From: Acidobacteriota bacterium
GTDB taxonomy: Bacteria; Acidobacteriota; Terriglobia; Terriglobales; Acidobacteriaceae
Assembly (NCBI GenBank): GCA_018268775.1
Contig: JAFDVV010000057.1
Span: 29,642-93,641 of the forward strand
DNA length: 64,000 bases
Reading direction: 5' to 3'
Positions within the stretch are counted from its first letter, which is position 1. Each line of letters begins with the position of its first letter. The position numbers and the translations under genes are program-made. Under the pieces are notes generated by a model. It did no database searches. It was not told where the DNA came from and saw only the letters and a list, made by a program, of their open reading frames with translations. Positions 1 through 8,670 of the stretch are shown here, one piece after another.

Positions 1-885
1 AACGACCTGATCGTCGAAGAAGAAGGTATCTTCACCTCGTTGCTGAGCAACGTGCGTGACGTCTTCTTCCCGCAGAAGCTTCCGCCGCTGGTTCTTGAGT
101 CGAAGCCGATCGCCGTCCCGGACCGGATGAAGACGAGGCAGGACCCCCGGGCGACGGCTTCTTCTATCGTCATTTACGCTCTGCTGTTTCTGCTCTTCGC
201 ATGGTTGCTGCACAAGAAGATACCGTTTGCCGCTCCCGCAAAGACCACCCTGGTGACAGATGTTACGGTCCCTCCGATTGCGCCCATGAAGGCGAACGCC
301 ATGGGCGGGGGCGGCGGACAACGTGGCCCGACTCCCGTGACCAAGGGAACGCCGCCGAAGTTTGCCGAGACGCAGATCGTTCCTCCCAAGGCCCCGCCGC
401 TGCAGGACCCGAAGATCAAGATTGAGCCGACGGTTGAGGTGCAGAAGGACGTGCACATGGCCTCCAGCATTCCGCAGATCGGCGTGGCCAACTCGCCGCT
501 GGTGGGAATGTCGATGGGCAACGGCTCCGGTACGGGCCTCGGCTCGGGGAACGGTTCCGGCATCGGGCCCGGCTCGGGCGGCAACACCGGTGGCGGCCCA
601 AGGCGTATCGGCGGAGGCGTCTCTGCCCCGCAGTTGATCTACTCGGTTGAACCTGAGTTCTCCGAGGAAGCCCGCAAGGCAAAGGTCGCCGGTAACGTGC
701 TCGTCAACCTCTGGGTCGACACCAACGGCAACCCCAGCCACGTGCGCGTCATTCGCGGTGTAGGCATGGGACTCGACGAGAAGGCCGTGGAAGCTGTGCG
801 CCAGTACCGCTTCAAGCCCGCGATGGAGAACGGAAAGCCCGTTCTGGTAGAGCTGAATGTCGAGGTCAACTTCCAGATCTTCTAA
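1..885 (+). CDS. TonB-family energy transducer, 5' partial
   Basis: The frame is open from base 1, so the true start lies outside the window; TTG at 40 is only the first internal start-like codon. The protein has a cytoplasmic stretch, one membrane segment (about residues 58-72 of the visible part, IVIYALLFLLFAWLLH), a Pro/Lys-rich linker, a Gly/Ser/Asn-rich stretch (bases about 500-620), then a C-terminal TonB domain containing YSVEPEFSEEARKAKVAG and a YRFKPA motif. Known role of the family: transmitting proton-motive energy to outer-membrane TonB-dependent receptors. Two such receptors lie in this window, but TonB partners cannot be assigned from sequence. A strong hairpin follows the stop. 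Confidence 0.85.
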   Translation, partial: NDLIVEEEGIFTSLLSNVRDVFFPQKLPPLVLESKPIAVPDRMKTRQDPRATASSIVIYALLFLLFAWLLHKKIPFAAPAKTTLVTDVTVPPIAPMKANAMGGGGGQRGPTPVTKGTPPKFAETQIVPPKAPPLQDPKIKIEPTVEVQKDVHMASSIPQIGVANSPLVGMSMGNGSGTGLGSGNGSGIGPGSGGNTGGGPRRIGGGVSAPQLIYSVEPEFSEEARKAKVAGNVLVNLWVDTNGNPSHVRVIRGVGMGLDEKAVEAVRQYRFKPAMENGKPVLVELNVEVNFQIF

Positions 886-925
886 GAACAGGGAGTAGGG
901 TTTAGGAAATAGGGAGTAGAAAGAT

Positions 926-957
926 GGGGAGGGCCTGCCGGTTGGCAGGCCCTCCCC
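926..957 (+). terminator. Strong hairpin downstream of the tonB-like gene
   Basis: A perfect 14-bp stem (926-939 with 944-957) closed by a 4-base loop lies 40 bases after the TonB-family stop. The T-tract is weak (GGTTGGGTTTC), so it is a probable rather than textbook intrinsic terminator. Confidence 0.6.
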
Positions 958-974
958 GGTTGGGTTTCATGAGA

Positions 975-1122
975 GGTGTCATCCTGAGCGAAGTTTGGCG
1001 CGTTTTTGCGTCAAACGCAGTCGAAGGATCTGTGTTTTGTCTGGCTAGCGGCATCCCGGAGCAAGCCGCAGATCATTCGACTCCGGCCCTCGCGATAAAA
1101 CAGCGAGGGCCTTCGCTCAGGA
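975..1122. repeat. Pair of inverted dispersed palindromic repeats
   Basis: Two units face each other. Unit 975-1032 begins GTCATCCTGAGCG and ends CAGTCGAAGGATCTG. Unit 1067-1122 is the same ends in reverse complement. Each encloses a different self-complementary core (GTTTG..CAAAC in the first, GGCCCTCGC..GCGAGGGCC in the second). The same ends recur at many intergenic sites in this window. They lie between the convergent tonB-like and chemoreceptor genes and have no coding content. Confidence 0.8.
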
Positions 1123-1159
1123 GGAAAACCTCCATATCTGTTAATGATGACTGACTCGT

Positions 1160-2869
1160 TTACGCTGCTCGCGGTGCCGCACTCATCTGGTGTACCGGCA
1201 TTGGACGGGTGAGCTTCACCCCTCCCTCCGATTGCAGGCGGAAGCGATCCACCTGCTCCTCGAGCGTGACTGCCGTCGTGCGCAGTGTCTCGATGCCCGT
1301 GGCCGTTGTCGCCATCTCCACCAGGTTGTCGTGGCTGAGTGAGTGGATTGCGTCGAGGCTCGCTGATGACTGATCCGCTGCCGCGGCCTGCTGCGATGCC
1401 GCGATGGCGATCTGGGCGATCATCTTGTCCACGCGCTCGGCCATGCCGATGATGCGCTCGAGCGCCTCTCCGGCCTGGTTGGTGGTGACGACGCCCTGCT
1501 CGACCGTGCCGGTGCCGCTCTCCATGCTGGAGATGGCGACGCGGGTGCGATCCTGAATCTCCTGAATCATGGTGGCGATCTCGCCGGTGGCCTGCGCCGT
1601 CGACTCGGCCAGGCGGCGTACCTCGCCGGCGACGACCGCGAATCCGCGGCCATGGTCGCCTGCGCGTGCGGCCTCGATGGCTGCATTCAGCGCCAGGAGG
1701 TTGGTCTTGCGGGCGATCTCGTCGATCGTGGTGACGATCTGCGAGATACGCTTGGAGTCTTCGCCCAGCAGGCCGACGGTAGACGACGTCTCGCTGACGG
1801 CCGTTGCGATGGAGTGCATCGACCCGAGCACCTGTTTGACGATGTCACCGCCCTCGCGGGCCGTCTGTGCAGCGCTGCGAGCCGTTTCTGCGGCCGATTG
1901 CGTATGACGCGAGACCTCGGCGATCGAGGCCGACATCTCCTGCATGGCGGTCGCCGCCTGCTGGGTCTGCTGGCTCTGCTGGTCGATACGCTTATGAATC
2001 TGGTCGGAGGACGAGCGCATGGAGACTGCGCTGCCCGCCAGCGAACCGGCCGTGTCGACGACAGTGCCGATGATGGACCCGAGGTTCGATTGCATCTTCT
2101 GCATGGCCTGCGCCAGTGTGCCGATCTGGTCGGAGCCGAAGAGGTTGTCGAGTCTGCTGCCCGTCAGGTCGCCCTCGGCGATGGCGTCGGCGCGCTGAGC
2201 AACCATGTCGATCGAGCGGGTGATGCGGCGCGAGAGCATGAAAGAGATGACTCCCCCGACGATGGCGCCGAGGATCGTTGCGATCCAAAGGGTCCATAGT
2301 GTCGACGAGTTTGCGCGTTTGAGCTGGGCAATCTCCTGGTTGGCCTGCGACATCTGCGACTCGCCCAGGTCGCCGGTCAGGTCGCGGAACGTCTTGCTCA
2401 GAGGGAGAATCTGGTTCTGAAAGGTGTCGTAGGCCTGCGTCGTACCCTGCGGGGTCTTTGACTCGTTGAGCTGCTCCACTTTATCTTCGAGTGTCTTCAG
2501 GTTCGCAAAGCCGCTCTCGATCTCGCGGATGCGGGTGGCGTCGTAGCCCAGAGGGTACTGCTCGTTGTACTGGCGCAGCTTGGCCATCGACTCTTCGGCC
2601 TGCGCCAGGTACTCCTGGCGGGCGCGGCGGAACGACGCCGCCGTGGCTGGATCGACGCCGAACAGCATGTAGGACTCGAGCGCGTGGATGCTGTAGACCA
2701 TCCTGATCCGCAGGTCGCGCGTCACGGCGTTGATGGGAATGTGCTGGGTGGTTGCGCTTGCAGCAAGCCGGTTGGCTTCCTGAATGCGCATGGTTGCCGT
2801 GAATGCGCTGAGCAGCATGGCCACAATTAGAGCGCCCGTTGCAAGGCCGAGTTTTGTCTCAAGTTTCAT
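1160..2869 (-). CDS. Methyl-accepting chemotaxis protein
   Basis: 569-residue transmembrane chemoreceptor. It has an N-terminal membrane anchor (residues 9-26), a helical periplasmic sensor of the four-helix-bundle type (about 30-188), a second membrane segment (about 190-213), a HAMP domain (about 214-267) and a long cytoplasmic signalling coiled coil. The conserved hairpin tip is plain: [20 protein letters not shown], followed by [16 protein letters not shown]. There is no C-terminal NWETF-type CheR-docking pentapeptide. ATG at 2869 follows GGGAAG. No cheA, cheW or cheY cluster is adjacent, so it is an orphan receptor; a lone CheX-like phosphatase lies 15 kb away. The ligand is unknown. Confidence 0.93.
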   Translation of the reverse strand: MKLETKLGLATGALIVAMLLSAFTATMRIQEANRLAASATTQHIPINAVTRDLRIRMVYSIHALESYMLFGVDPATAASFRRARQEYLAQAEESMAKLRQYNEQYPLGYDATRIREIESGFANLKTLEDKVEQLNESKTPQGTTQAYDTFQNQILPLSKTFRDLTGDLGESQMSQANQEIAQLKRANSSTLWTLWIATILGAIVGGVISFMLSRRITRSIDMVAQRADAIAEGDLTGSRLDNLFGSDQIGTLAQAMQKMQSNLGSIIGTVVDTAGSLAGSAVSMRSSSDQIHKRIDQQSQQTQQAATAMQEMSASIAEVSRHTQSAAETARSAAQTAREGGDIVKQVLGSMHSIATAVSETSSTVGLLGEDSKRISQIVTTIDEIARKTNLLALNAAIEAARAGDHGRGFAVVAGEVRRLAESTAQATGEIATMIQEIQDRTRVAISSMESGTGTVEQGVVTTNQAGEALERIIGMAERVDKMIAQIAIAASQQAAAADQSSASLDAIHSLSHDNLVEMATTATGIETLRTTAVTLEEQVDRFRLQSEGGVKLTRPMPVHQMSAAPRAA

Positions 2870-2934
2870 AGGTCTTCCCGTCGCTGAGATTTTTGTTGGA
2901 ACAGGTGGAGGGTTGCCGGGACGCCGGTAGCGGT

Positions 2935-3264
2935 CTAGTGGGGTTCGGTAAAGTTCACATCGACCGTCTGGTCGGTCGCGTCCGGGCCGGGTTCAAAGCG
3001 CCAGCGGCGAACGGCCTCGGCCGCTGCGGGACTGAGAAGGGCATGGCCGGACTCAACCTTTGCATCGGAGACCGTACCGTCGGGTTGCACCGTCAGGTGG
3101 ACGACCACGGTGCCGCTGACGTGCATGCGGCGCGCAAGCTCGGGGTAAACGGGTGGCACTTTGCTGACGACGGAGCGGCGTGCGCTGGCGTGCGCCAGTC
3201 CGGCGCCAACGGCGAGCGCAAGCAGGACGAGTAGATGTGCGGGTAAGCGGCGAAGTGTTGCCAA
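2935..3264 (-). CDS. Mini-TonB: signal peptide plus TonB C-terminal domain
   Basis: 109 residues. The start is TTG at 3264, chosen because GGAGG lies 6 bases upstream; there is no ATG in a better position. The N-terminus is a hydrophobic signal or anchor (residues 8-26, ending AHASA). The rest is a bare TonB C-terminal domain: [20 protein letters not shown], then [10 protein letters not shown]. The long Pro-rich spanning linker of a normal TonB is missing, so this is either a periplasmic TonB_C-only protein or a short anchored one. It lies 65 bases upstream of the chemoreceptor on the same strand and could be co-transcribed with it. Function beyond TonB-fold is not established. Confidence 0.8.
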   Translation of the reverse strand: MATLRRLPAHLLVLLALAVGAGLAHASARRSVVSKVPPVYPELARRMHVSGTVVVHLTVQPDGTVSDAKVESGHALLSPAAAEAVRRWRFEPGPDATDQTVDVNFTEPH

Positions 3265-3316
3265 GGGTATCCTCCAAAGGTTTCAGAGGATGTATCGGCA
3301 ACGGGCTGGCTTAGCT

Positions 3317-3934
3317 TTAGTCGATCGCCACCAGGTCGTGGGCTGCGATCTCGGCGAAGGTAAGGTTCTCGGCGGCGCTGCCGGTTCGTTGCTTCCAGTC
3401 CAGGAAGAGCTTGCCGTAGCTGTCGGTCAGGCAGGTTGAGGTGTCGATCTTCAGCGCGGCCAGCATCCGGTCGATCCACTCTGTGGGCCCCTCAAGCTCG
3501 GCGTAGGTGCCGATCGGCGTCTCGTCGATGACCAGGTGCGGCGTGGAGTTTGTTGTCGCATCGATGGCGGACCACTCCGTGCGGTACTTTTCGTAGGTGA
3601 AGGCAGGCGTGTAACCGAGGCTCTCAAAGATATGGCCGAGAGCGGGGCCATCGGCGACGGCGGTCTCCGTCTCGATGCGCACCTTGTAGCGCGAAGACTC
3701 GGTCATGTCGCCGGGGCGCGCCGTACGCTTGTGAGTGACGGTCCAGACAGGGCCGTACTGGCGGATGCGAAGTATCTCCGTGCGCGCGCGCAGATCGCGG
3801 TTGGGAGTGTCGTAGAGCGTGTTCTGCTCAAAGGTGCGCGGCGTGTCGAGATGAAAACCGAACTGGGGAAGGAGGCCCTGAAGAGCGGCTGGATCGGAGA
3901 CGGGAAACTTAAGTTCGATCTCGCGGTTCTGCAT
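3317..3934 (-). CDS. CYTH-domain protein (class IV adenylate cyclase / triphosphatase family)
   Basis: 205 residues. The N-terminal REIELKF carries the ExExK signature of the CYTH superfamily (CyaB adenylate cyclases, thiamine triphosphatases, inorganic triphosphatases). Alternating charged strands follow (RARTEILRIRQYG, TVTHKRTA, RYKVRIETE), as expected for the triphosphate tunnel. ATG at 3934 begins the ExExK strand; the frame is open further upstream but that extension would overlap the divergent Sua5-type gene and is not CYTH-like. The family binds triphosphate substrates with divalent metal. Whether this one makes cAMP or hydrolyses a triphosphate cannot be told from sequence. Confidence 0.85.
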   Translation of the reverse strand: MQNREIELKFPVSDPAALQGLLPQFGFHLDTPRTFEQNTLYDTPNRDLRARTEILRIRQYGPVWTVTHKRTARPGDMTESSRYKVRIETETAVADGPALGHIFESLGYTPAFTYEKYRTEWSAIDATTNSTPHLVIDETPIGTYAELEGPTEWIDRMLAALKIDTSTCLTDSYGKLFLDWKQRTGSAAENLTFAEIAAHDLVAID

Positions 3935-3982
3935 GGCTGGAGTATACGGCGGCAAGGCGGCCACAGGCGATAGGATTGAGGA

Positions 3983-5026
3983 ATGGCTGGTGGAAAAACG
4001 GAGTGCCTGGACGGTATCGCCGGAATCGCCCGCGCGGCGGAGATTCTGCGCGCAGGCGGGATCGTCGCCTTTCCCACCGAGACCGTCTATGGCCTGGGCG
4101 CGAATGCGCTTGATCCTGCGGCAGTTGCAAAGATATTCTCCGCCAAGGAGCGGCCCGGCTGGGACCCCGTGATCGCGCACGTAAGCGACCGCGATATGGT
4201 TGCCCGGGTAGCACAGGTGACACCGGCGGCAGAGAAGCTGATGGACGTCTTCTGGCCGGGGCCCCTAACGCTGTTGTTGCCGAAGACGGCGGCCGTTCCA
4301 GATTCGGTCACTGCGGGGCGTCCGCTGGTTGGGGTAAGAATGCCACGGCACGAGCTTGCTCTCGCATTGATTCGCGAGACAGGGGCTCCGCTGGCCGCCC
4401 CGAGCGCGAACCGCTTCGGCAGGACGAGTCCGACGACGGCCGCGCATGTGCTGGAGGACCTCGATGGCAGAATCGACGCCGTGCTTGACGGAGGGCCGAC
4501 GGCGGTCGGAGTCGAATCCACGGTAATTGGGCCTGCGGAAGAGGGTTTGCGCTGGGTGATGTACCGGCCTGGCGGTGTCTCCGTAGCCGAACTGGAGCGA
4601 GTGCTTGGCACGGGCTCAGTGTCGGTGTTTCGTCCGGCTGAATCCGCGAGCGCGCCGGAGGGCCTGCCATCGCCTGGCGTCGGCATTCGCCACTATGCTC
4701 CGCGCGCACGGCTGGTGCTGGTCTTCGAGCCGTCGCGGAAGGAGGTTGCATCCCGGTTGAGTCTCATCGAGACGATTGATACGCTGCCAGAGTCGCCTGA
4801 CCGGGTTGGCGTGATGTTGCCCGATGGATGGGACGCCTCTCATGCCGCTTTTATCTATCGCTGGGGCGCATGGGGCGACGGCGATGCGCTGGCGCGGAGG
4901 CTGTTCGCCGGCCTGCGCGATCTGGATGAACGCGGCGCGAAGGTAATCGTGTGTCCGGTGCCGGAGATGGACGGCATCGGCGAGGCGATCCGCGACCGGT
5001 TGCGCAAGGCAGCGCGCGAGAAGTAA
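3983..5026 (+). CDS. L-threonylcarbamoyladenylate synthase (Sua5/TsaC type)
   Basis: 347 residues, the length of the two-domain Sua5 form. The N-terminal YrdC-like domain has GIVAFPTETVYGLG, the KERPGWDP loop, FWPGPLTLLLP and PSANRFGRTSPTTA. The C-terminal Sua5 domain is joined by the linker SPGVGIRHYAP. The reaction is known: threonine, bicarbonate and ATP give threonylcarbamoyl-AMP, used for the t6A37 modification of ANN-decoding tRNAs. ATG at 3983 has GAGG just upstream. It is divergent from the CYTH gene with only 48 bases between the starts. Confidence 0.95.
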   Translation: MAGGKTECLDGIAGIARAAEILRAGGIVAFPTETVYGLGANALDPAAVAKIFSAKERPGWDPVIAHVSDRDMVARVAQVTPAAEKLMDVFWPGPLTLLLPKTAAVPDSVTAGRPLVGVRMPRHELALALIRETGAPLAAPSANRFGRTSPTTAAHVLEDLDGRIDAVLDGGPTAVGVESTVIGPAEEGLRWVMYRPGGVSVAELERVLGTGSVSVFRPAESASAPEGLPSPGVGIRHYAPRARLVLVFEPSRKEVASRLSLIETIDTLPESPDRVGVMLPDGWDASHAAFIYRWGAWGDGDALARRLFAGLRDLDERGAKVIVCPVPEMDGIGEAIRDRLRKAAREK

Positions 5027-5085
5027 AAAATGGATTTCGAGTCTTGCTCGAATGAAGGGTGAATGTTGCTGGATAAATGAAGGTG

Positions 5086-5276
5086 TCATCCTGAGCGGAA
5101 CCTCTCGCAGTTTTATCGCGAGAGGCGCAGTCGAAGGATCTGCGGTCGGCTTGAAGTGCTCGCACCTTCTCCATTGTCACGCTACTTTGTCCGTTGTGCC
5201 GCGGCAACCGCAGGTCCTTCGACTGCGTGTTCGCAAAAAGCGCGAACACTCCGCTCAGGATGACACCTTCATTTAT
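5086..5276. repeat. Inverted pair of dispersed palindromic repeats
   Basis: The unit at about 5086-5143 (GTCATCCTGAGCG ... CAGTCGAAGGATCTG) encloses the core CCTCTCGC / GCGAGAGG with an AGTTTTAT loop. The unit at about 5207-5273 is inverted relative to it and encloses TGTTCGC / GCGAACA. Together they fill most of the 270 bases between the convergent Sua5 and holB genes and could also form one long hairpin. No gene is seen here. Confidence 0.8.
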
Positions 5277-5296
5277 TGAGCAATGCTCATTTTTCA

Positions 5297-6451
5297 CTAC
5301 CGCGCCGACGAGGCCAACTGTCCTGCGAAGGCGTCGAGCGAGAGCGAGCGCAGAAGGTTGCGGCGCATTCCGCTCCAGACCTGGTCGAGTGCGCGGCTGG
5401 TCTGTTCGATCCACTGGAAGCTGATGGACTGCGCCATCTTTTCGAGGTCGGCGCGAATGTCGGTGTTGCGGACCAGCTCCGGCGTTCCCGATTGCAGCAG
5501 CAGAATATCTTCGAGCAGCAGCGAGAGTGTGCGGAGGAGGTCGGCGGTCTTCTGCTGGCCTTCGGCGCCGGCGCGGTAGGTCTCGGTCATCTTGAAGAGC
5601 GCGGTGTGGTCGGGTTCGGCCACTGCCTGGCGAAGCAGGAGGAGAGCATCGGCGCGCGCCGCGGTGTAGGCGGCGAGATCGAACGAGAGCGCCTTGCCCG
5701 CCGCTCCCTGTGCGAGACGGGCGATGAGGGTGCGCTGCTTCGGCGGAACATCGTGGCGGCGGTCGGCCAGCAGCATCTCGATCTCTTCGATGGGAAGAGC
5801 GCCGAGGCGAACGAGGGCGCAACGGGAGCGGATTGTGGGCAGAAGCTCGCCGGGGTTCTCCGCGAGGATGATGATGTGGACGGTCGCGGGAGGCTCCTCG
5901 AGCACCTTGAGCAGGGAGTTCGCTGCCTCCTTCATGAAGCTGGCTGCGGTGATGATGAATATCTTGCGCGGGGCCTCGGCGGGAAGGTAGTGGGCGCTGT
6001 GAATGATAGAGCGCACCTGCCCGAGCTTGATGAGGAGCTGTGGCGGGTCGGGCGGGACGATGAGCACGTCTGGGTGCGGCTGCACGAGGACGCGCGTCTC
6101 TTTCTTGTCGGTCTCGCGGAGATCTTCTCGCGCGGCGACCGCCTTGTCGATCTCTTCGTCAAGGTTGAAGGCGTTAGCGATGCGGGTGCAGTTATGGCAG
6201 ACGCCGCAGAAGCCGGCGAGTGTCTGCCCGTTCGACCAGAGGTCGCGCGGCTGGCGTTCGCACTCGACCGCCATGGTCAGCATCAACGCGAGAGTGTATT
6301 TACCTGCTCCGGCAGGTCCGGCAAGGATAAGCGAGTGAGGCAGGCGTCCATGCGCGATCGAGGTGCGGAGGTGCTCGACGGCGGCCGAGTTGCCGAGGAA
6401 GTCGTTGAAGGTGGCAGGGCCAGTGCGCTGCTCAGATTGTGTGCCGCTCAT
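5297..6451 (-). CDS. holB: DNA polymerase III subunit delta'
   Basis: 384 residues, clamp-loader AAA+ subunit. Features in order: FNDFLGN near the N-terminus; a P-loop GPAGAGKYT; a zinc-type Cys cluster (one Cys about 25 residues before the CGVCHNC group); the LLKVLEEPP strand; and the sensor-like SRCALVRL motif. SRC is characteristic of delta' and gamma/tau. Known role: part of the clamp loader that places the beta clamp on primed DNA. ATG at 6451 was chosen for the GGAGGAA just upstream; a GTG 27 bases earlier is possible. thymidylate kinase, often adjacent to holB in other bacteria, is 3.7 kb away here. Confidence 0.9.
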   Translation of the reverse strand: MSGTQSEQRTGPATFNDFLGNSAAVEHLRTSIAHGRLPHSLILAGPAGAGKYTLALMLTMAVECERQPRDLWSNGQTLAGFCGVCHNCTRIANAFNLDEEIDKAVAAREDLRETDKKETRVLVQPHPDVLIVPPDPPQLLIKLGQVRSIIHSAHYLPAEAPRKIFIITAASFMKEAANSLLKVLEEPPATVHIIILAENPGELLPTIRSRCALVRLGALPIEEIEMLLADRRHDVPPKQRTLIARLAQGAAGKALSFDLAAYTAARADALLLLRQAVAEPDHTALFKMTETYRAGAEGQQKTADLLRTLSLLLEDILLLQSGTPELVRNTDIRADLEKMAQSISFQWIEQTSRALDQVWSGMRRNLLRSLSLDAFAGQLASSAR

Positions 6452-6597
6452 CGCCCTTCCTCCAGACCTCTCGGGCACGTCGTAACCGACGCGTTTCGCC
6501 AGACAGATAACTTCTCTCCGTTTATTTTAGAGGACACAATCTTTGAAAGGTGGGAGTGGATCTTCCGTGGGCCGGGTTTTGGCTTGACGAGGGCAAA

Positions 6598-7476
6598 ATG
6601 AACATTCGCAATGTTGCTGGAGGGCTGGTTGTCGTGTTGGGGATGCTGCCAGTAGGTGCATCCGCGCAGAGGTCTTTGAACGCGCCACGGGCTGACGGTC
6701 ATGAGACCCCGCTGATGGTGTACGACGCCGTGGGTGCAGTGAGCGGCTGCGCTCCTCTGGCGGTGATCTCGCCCGGCGCGGGCGGGACGGAGCGCGGCTA
6801 TCGTTACCTGGCCGAGGCTATGGCACAGATGGGATACACGGCGCTGGTGATGGGGCATCGAGAGAGCGGCCCCGGCCCCCTGGGCCGCGACATTATGGGA
6901 AATGGCATACGGAAGGGCGCGGCTGAGTTGGTCGAGAACCAGGCTGCGGAGACCGGCAGACTGCTGGATGTTGGCGCAGCTTTGAAGTGGGCTGGCGCGC
7001 AGTGCAGGGCACCGTTCCGGGTGCTGCTTGGTCATTCGATGGGCGGGGTGACGGTGATGTTGGAGGCTGGCGCGAAGAACCAGATCGGCGTTACGTCGCC
7101 GCCTGCGGGACAAAAGCGGTTCGATGCCTACGTGGCACTGTCTCCGGAGGGGCCAGGCGAGGCCTTCGCCGACCAGGCATGGACGAAGGTACGTGCTCCC
7201 ATGCTGATGTTGACCGGAACGCGCGACCTGCCAGCCAAGGGAACGCCCGAGGAGCGGCTGGTCCCGTGGAAGGAGATGCCGGGCGCGCCGGGGAGCTGCC
7301 AGTGGCTGGGAGTGATCGACGGGGCCACGCACATGAACTTCGGCGGTATTGGCCGCGACGAAGAAAAGGTGACCGCTCTGACCGTAGGTGCAATCAAGGA
7401 GTTCTTGCCGGACGTGCGCCGTGGGAGCTGCCCTCAGCCTGCCGTGCAGACAGGCATGACCATCAAATCCAAGTGA
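6598..7476 (+). CDS. Secreted alpha/beta hydrolase
   Basis: 292 residues from ATG 6598, which places a typical Sec signal peptide at the N-terminus (hydrophobic 7-20, cleavage near GASAQ). The serine-hydrolase nucleophile elbow GHSMGG is at residues 145-150 (Ser147). The later TGTRD and GATHMNF supply likely Asp and His of the triad. An oxyanion region is likely near ISPGAGGTERGY. Overall it resembles dienelactone-hydrolase or chlorophyllase-like predicted esterases. Predicted to act in the periplasm on an unknown ester substrate. It follows the divergent holB after 146 bases and precedes a small hypothetical gene on the same strand. Confidence 0.85.
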   Translation: MNIRNVAGGLVVVLGMLPVGASAQRSLNAPRADGHETPLMVYDAVGAVSGCAPLAVISPGAGGTERGYRYLAEAMAQMGYTALVMGHRESGPGPLGRDIMGNGIRKGAAELVENQAAETGRLLDVGAALKWAGAQCRAPFRVLLGHSMGGVTVMLEAGAKNQIGVTSPPAGQKRFDAYVALSPEGPGEAFADQAWTKVRAPMLMLTGTRDLPAKGTPEERLVPWKEMPGAPGSCQWLGVIDGATHMNFGGIGRDEEKVTALTVGAIKEFLPDVRRGSCPQPAVQTGMTIKSK

Positions 7477-7518
7477 CTGTATTGCAGTGGGATGGCGTCC
7501 TCCTGACGCCTTTGGGGG

Positions 7519-7911
7519 ATGGTGGACAGACGCGCCATCACGCATCATGGAAGGGTGCGGTTCCTCCGGCCCCAGATCGGTCTGCCCGTTGCGCTTGTGC
7601 TGATGAGCGCCGCCGGTGCGAATGCCACGATCAGCACGGTGTGGCGCACTTCTCCAAAGACCGTATTGCAGCTTGAGGACGCAGACGACAGCGGGCAGGC
7701 ATACGAGAGTCTGCGCGACGACGTCTTGCGGCACCCCGACGACTTCGTCACCTTTGCAACGCAGACGGCAGCCAACCGGTTTATCGAAGAGCATGGTCTG
7801 GAGATGAATCGCGAGACGGAGCCGCGGATGGTCCAGCGCGGTGTGCTCGGATACTGGCGAGGCAAGACCGTGGTGGTATTGCCGTTGTACTCGATTCGTC
7901 GCGGACTTTAG
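7519..7911 (+). CDS. Hypothetical protein, 130 residues
   Basis: Not recognised. The codon pattern is that of a real gene (strong G/C third positions, no rare-codon runs). The protein has a basic N-terminus and a hydrophobic stretch (IGLPVALVLMSAAGANA) that could be a signal peptide, then an acidic, mostly hydrophilic body with YESLRDDVLRHPDDF and WRGKTVVVLPLYS. ATG at 7519 follows directly on TTTGGGGG. It lies 42 bases after the hydrolase stop and may be co-transcribed. No function is proposed. Confidence 0.65.
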   Translation: MVDRRAITHHGRVRFLRPQIGLPVALVLMSAAGANATISTVWRTSPKTVLQLEDADDSGQAYESLRDDVLRHPDDFVTFATQTAANRFIEEHGLEMNRETEPRMVQRGVLGYWRGKTVVVLPLYSIRRGL

Positions 7912-7963
7912 AGGGTGCTTCAAGCGTTACTCTGTCGCCTTCCTTTCGCGTCCAGCAAAAAAT

Positions 7964-8009
7964 GCAGATCCTTCGACTGCGCGGCTTCGCCGCCTCGCTC
8001 AGGATGACA
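7964..8009 (-). repeat. Dispersed palindromic repeat unit
   Basis: A compact unit with the ends GCAGATCCTTCGACTG and CGCTCAGGATGAC around the small core CGGC-TTC-GCCG. A degenerate half of the sister type (GCAGGGATTCCTCGACTCC) follows at about 8046-8070. Together they occupy the 233-base gap before hslR; no gene is seen there. Confidence 0.75.
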
Positions 8010-8144
8010 AGATTTGTTTGTGCCCTGTGATGACGCCAGGAGCAAAATGCAGGGATTCCTCGACTCCCTGTGGTCGCTTGGAATCGCACTTCTTGTTGTT
8101 GACGACGCTTTGAGTGAGTGGGGTTACTGTACGAGAATGAAGCG

Positions 8145-8540
8145 ATGACCTCTGTGCGTATGGACAAATGGCTGTGGGCGGCGCGTTTCTTCAAGACGCG
8201 CGCTCTTGCGGCGAAGGCGTGCGATCTGGGCCGTGTGGATTGGAAAAAAGGTGAGATGGCATGGCAGCCGGCGAAGGCTGCGCGCGATGTCCATACAGGC
8301 GACATGCTTCGCGTGAAGAACGACAGTGGCGAGTTTCAGGTCGAGGTGCTGGGCTTGAGCGAGGTGCGCGGGCCTGCTTCAGTGGCGCAGTCGCTCTATC
8401 GCGAGACGGACGAGAGCAAGTCCGCGCGCGCGGCCGTGGTCGAGGCGAAAAAGGCCATCCCGGTGTACGAGTCGACGTGGGAGAGCGGACGGCCTACAAA
8501 GCGCGACCGCAGGGTGATGACGCGGCTGCGTGGGCGGTAG
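8145..8540 (+). CDS. hslR: S4-domain RNA-binding protein (Hsp15 family)
   Basis: 131 residues from ATG 8145, matching the usual Hsp15 length of about 130. The alpha-L/S4 motif starts at once: MDKWLWAARFFKTRALAAKA, then GRVDWKK. The basic C-terminus (PTKRDRRVMTRLRGR) is typical. Known role: Hsp15 binds free 50S subunits carrying nascent chains and helps recycle stalled ribosomes. ATG at 8145 was preferred to an ATG 27 bases upstream because the domain starts immediately after it; the Shine-Dalgarno is weak for both. Confidence 0.88.
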   Translation: MTSVRMDKWLWAARFFKTRALAAKACDLGRVDWKKGEMAWQPAKAARDVHTGDMLRVKNDSGEFQVEVLGLSEVRGPASVAQSLYRETDESKSARAAVVEAKKAIPVYESTWESGRPTKRDRRVMTRLRGR

Positions 8541-8574
8541 GGAAGTTCCTGTGAGTGCTCTTGCGGCGTGAAAA

Positions 8575-8606
8575 GCAGATCCCTCCGCTGCGCTACGGGA
8601 TGACAA
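8575..8606 (-). repeat. Degenerate dispersed repeat unit
   Basis: A short version of the dispersed repeat (GCAGATCCCTCCGCTGCG then CTACGGGATGACAAC) in the gap after hslR. Confidence 0.5.
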
Positions 8607-8670
8607 CAAAGAAGAGCGACAGGCACTTTTTCCAGGTCACTGTATGGTTTTGAAGGGAGATGAATTGCCG

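Noticed and set aside
5276-6601. A 441-codon plus-strand frame over holB
   Set aside because: Antisense to DNA polymerase III delta', Glu/Gly/Val-rich translation with no motif; a composition shadow.
6448-7923. A 491-codon open frame on the minus strand across the hydrolase gene
   Set aside because: It is antisense to the alpha/beta hydrolase and hypothetical genes, its translation has low-complexity His/Arg/Pro content and no recognisable domain, and the plus-strand frames explain the region.
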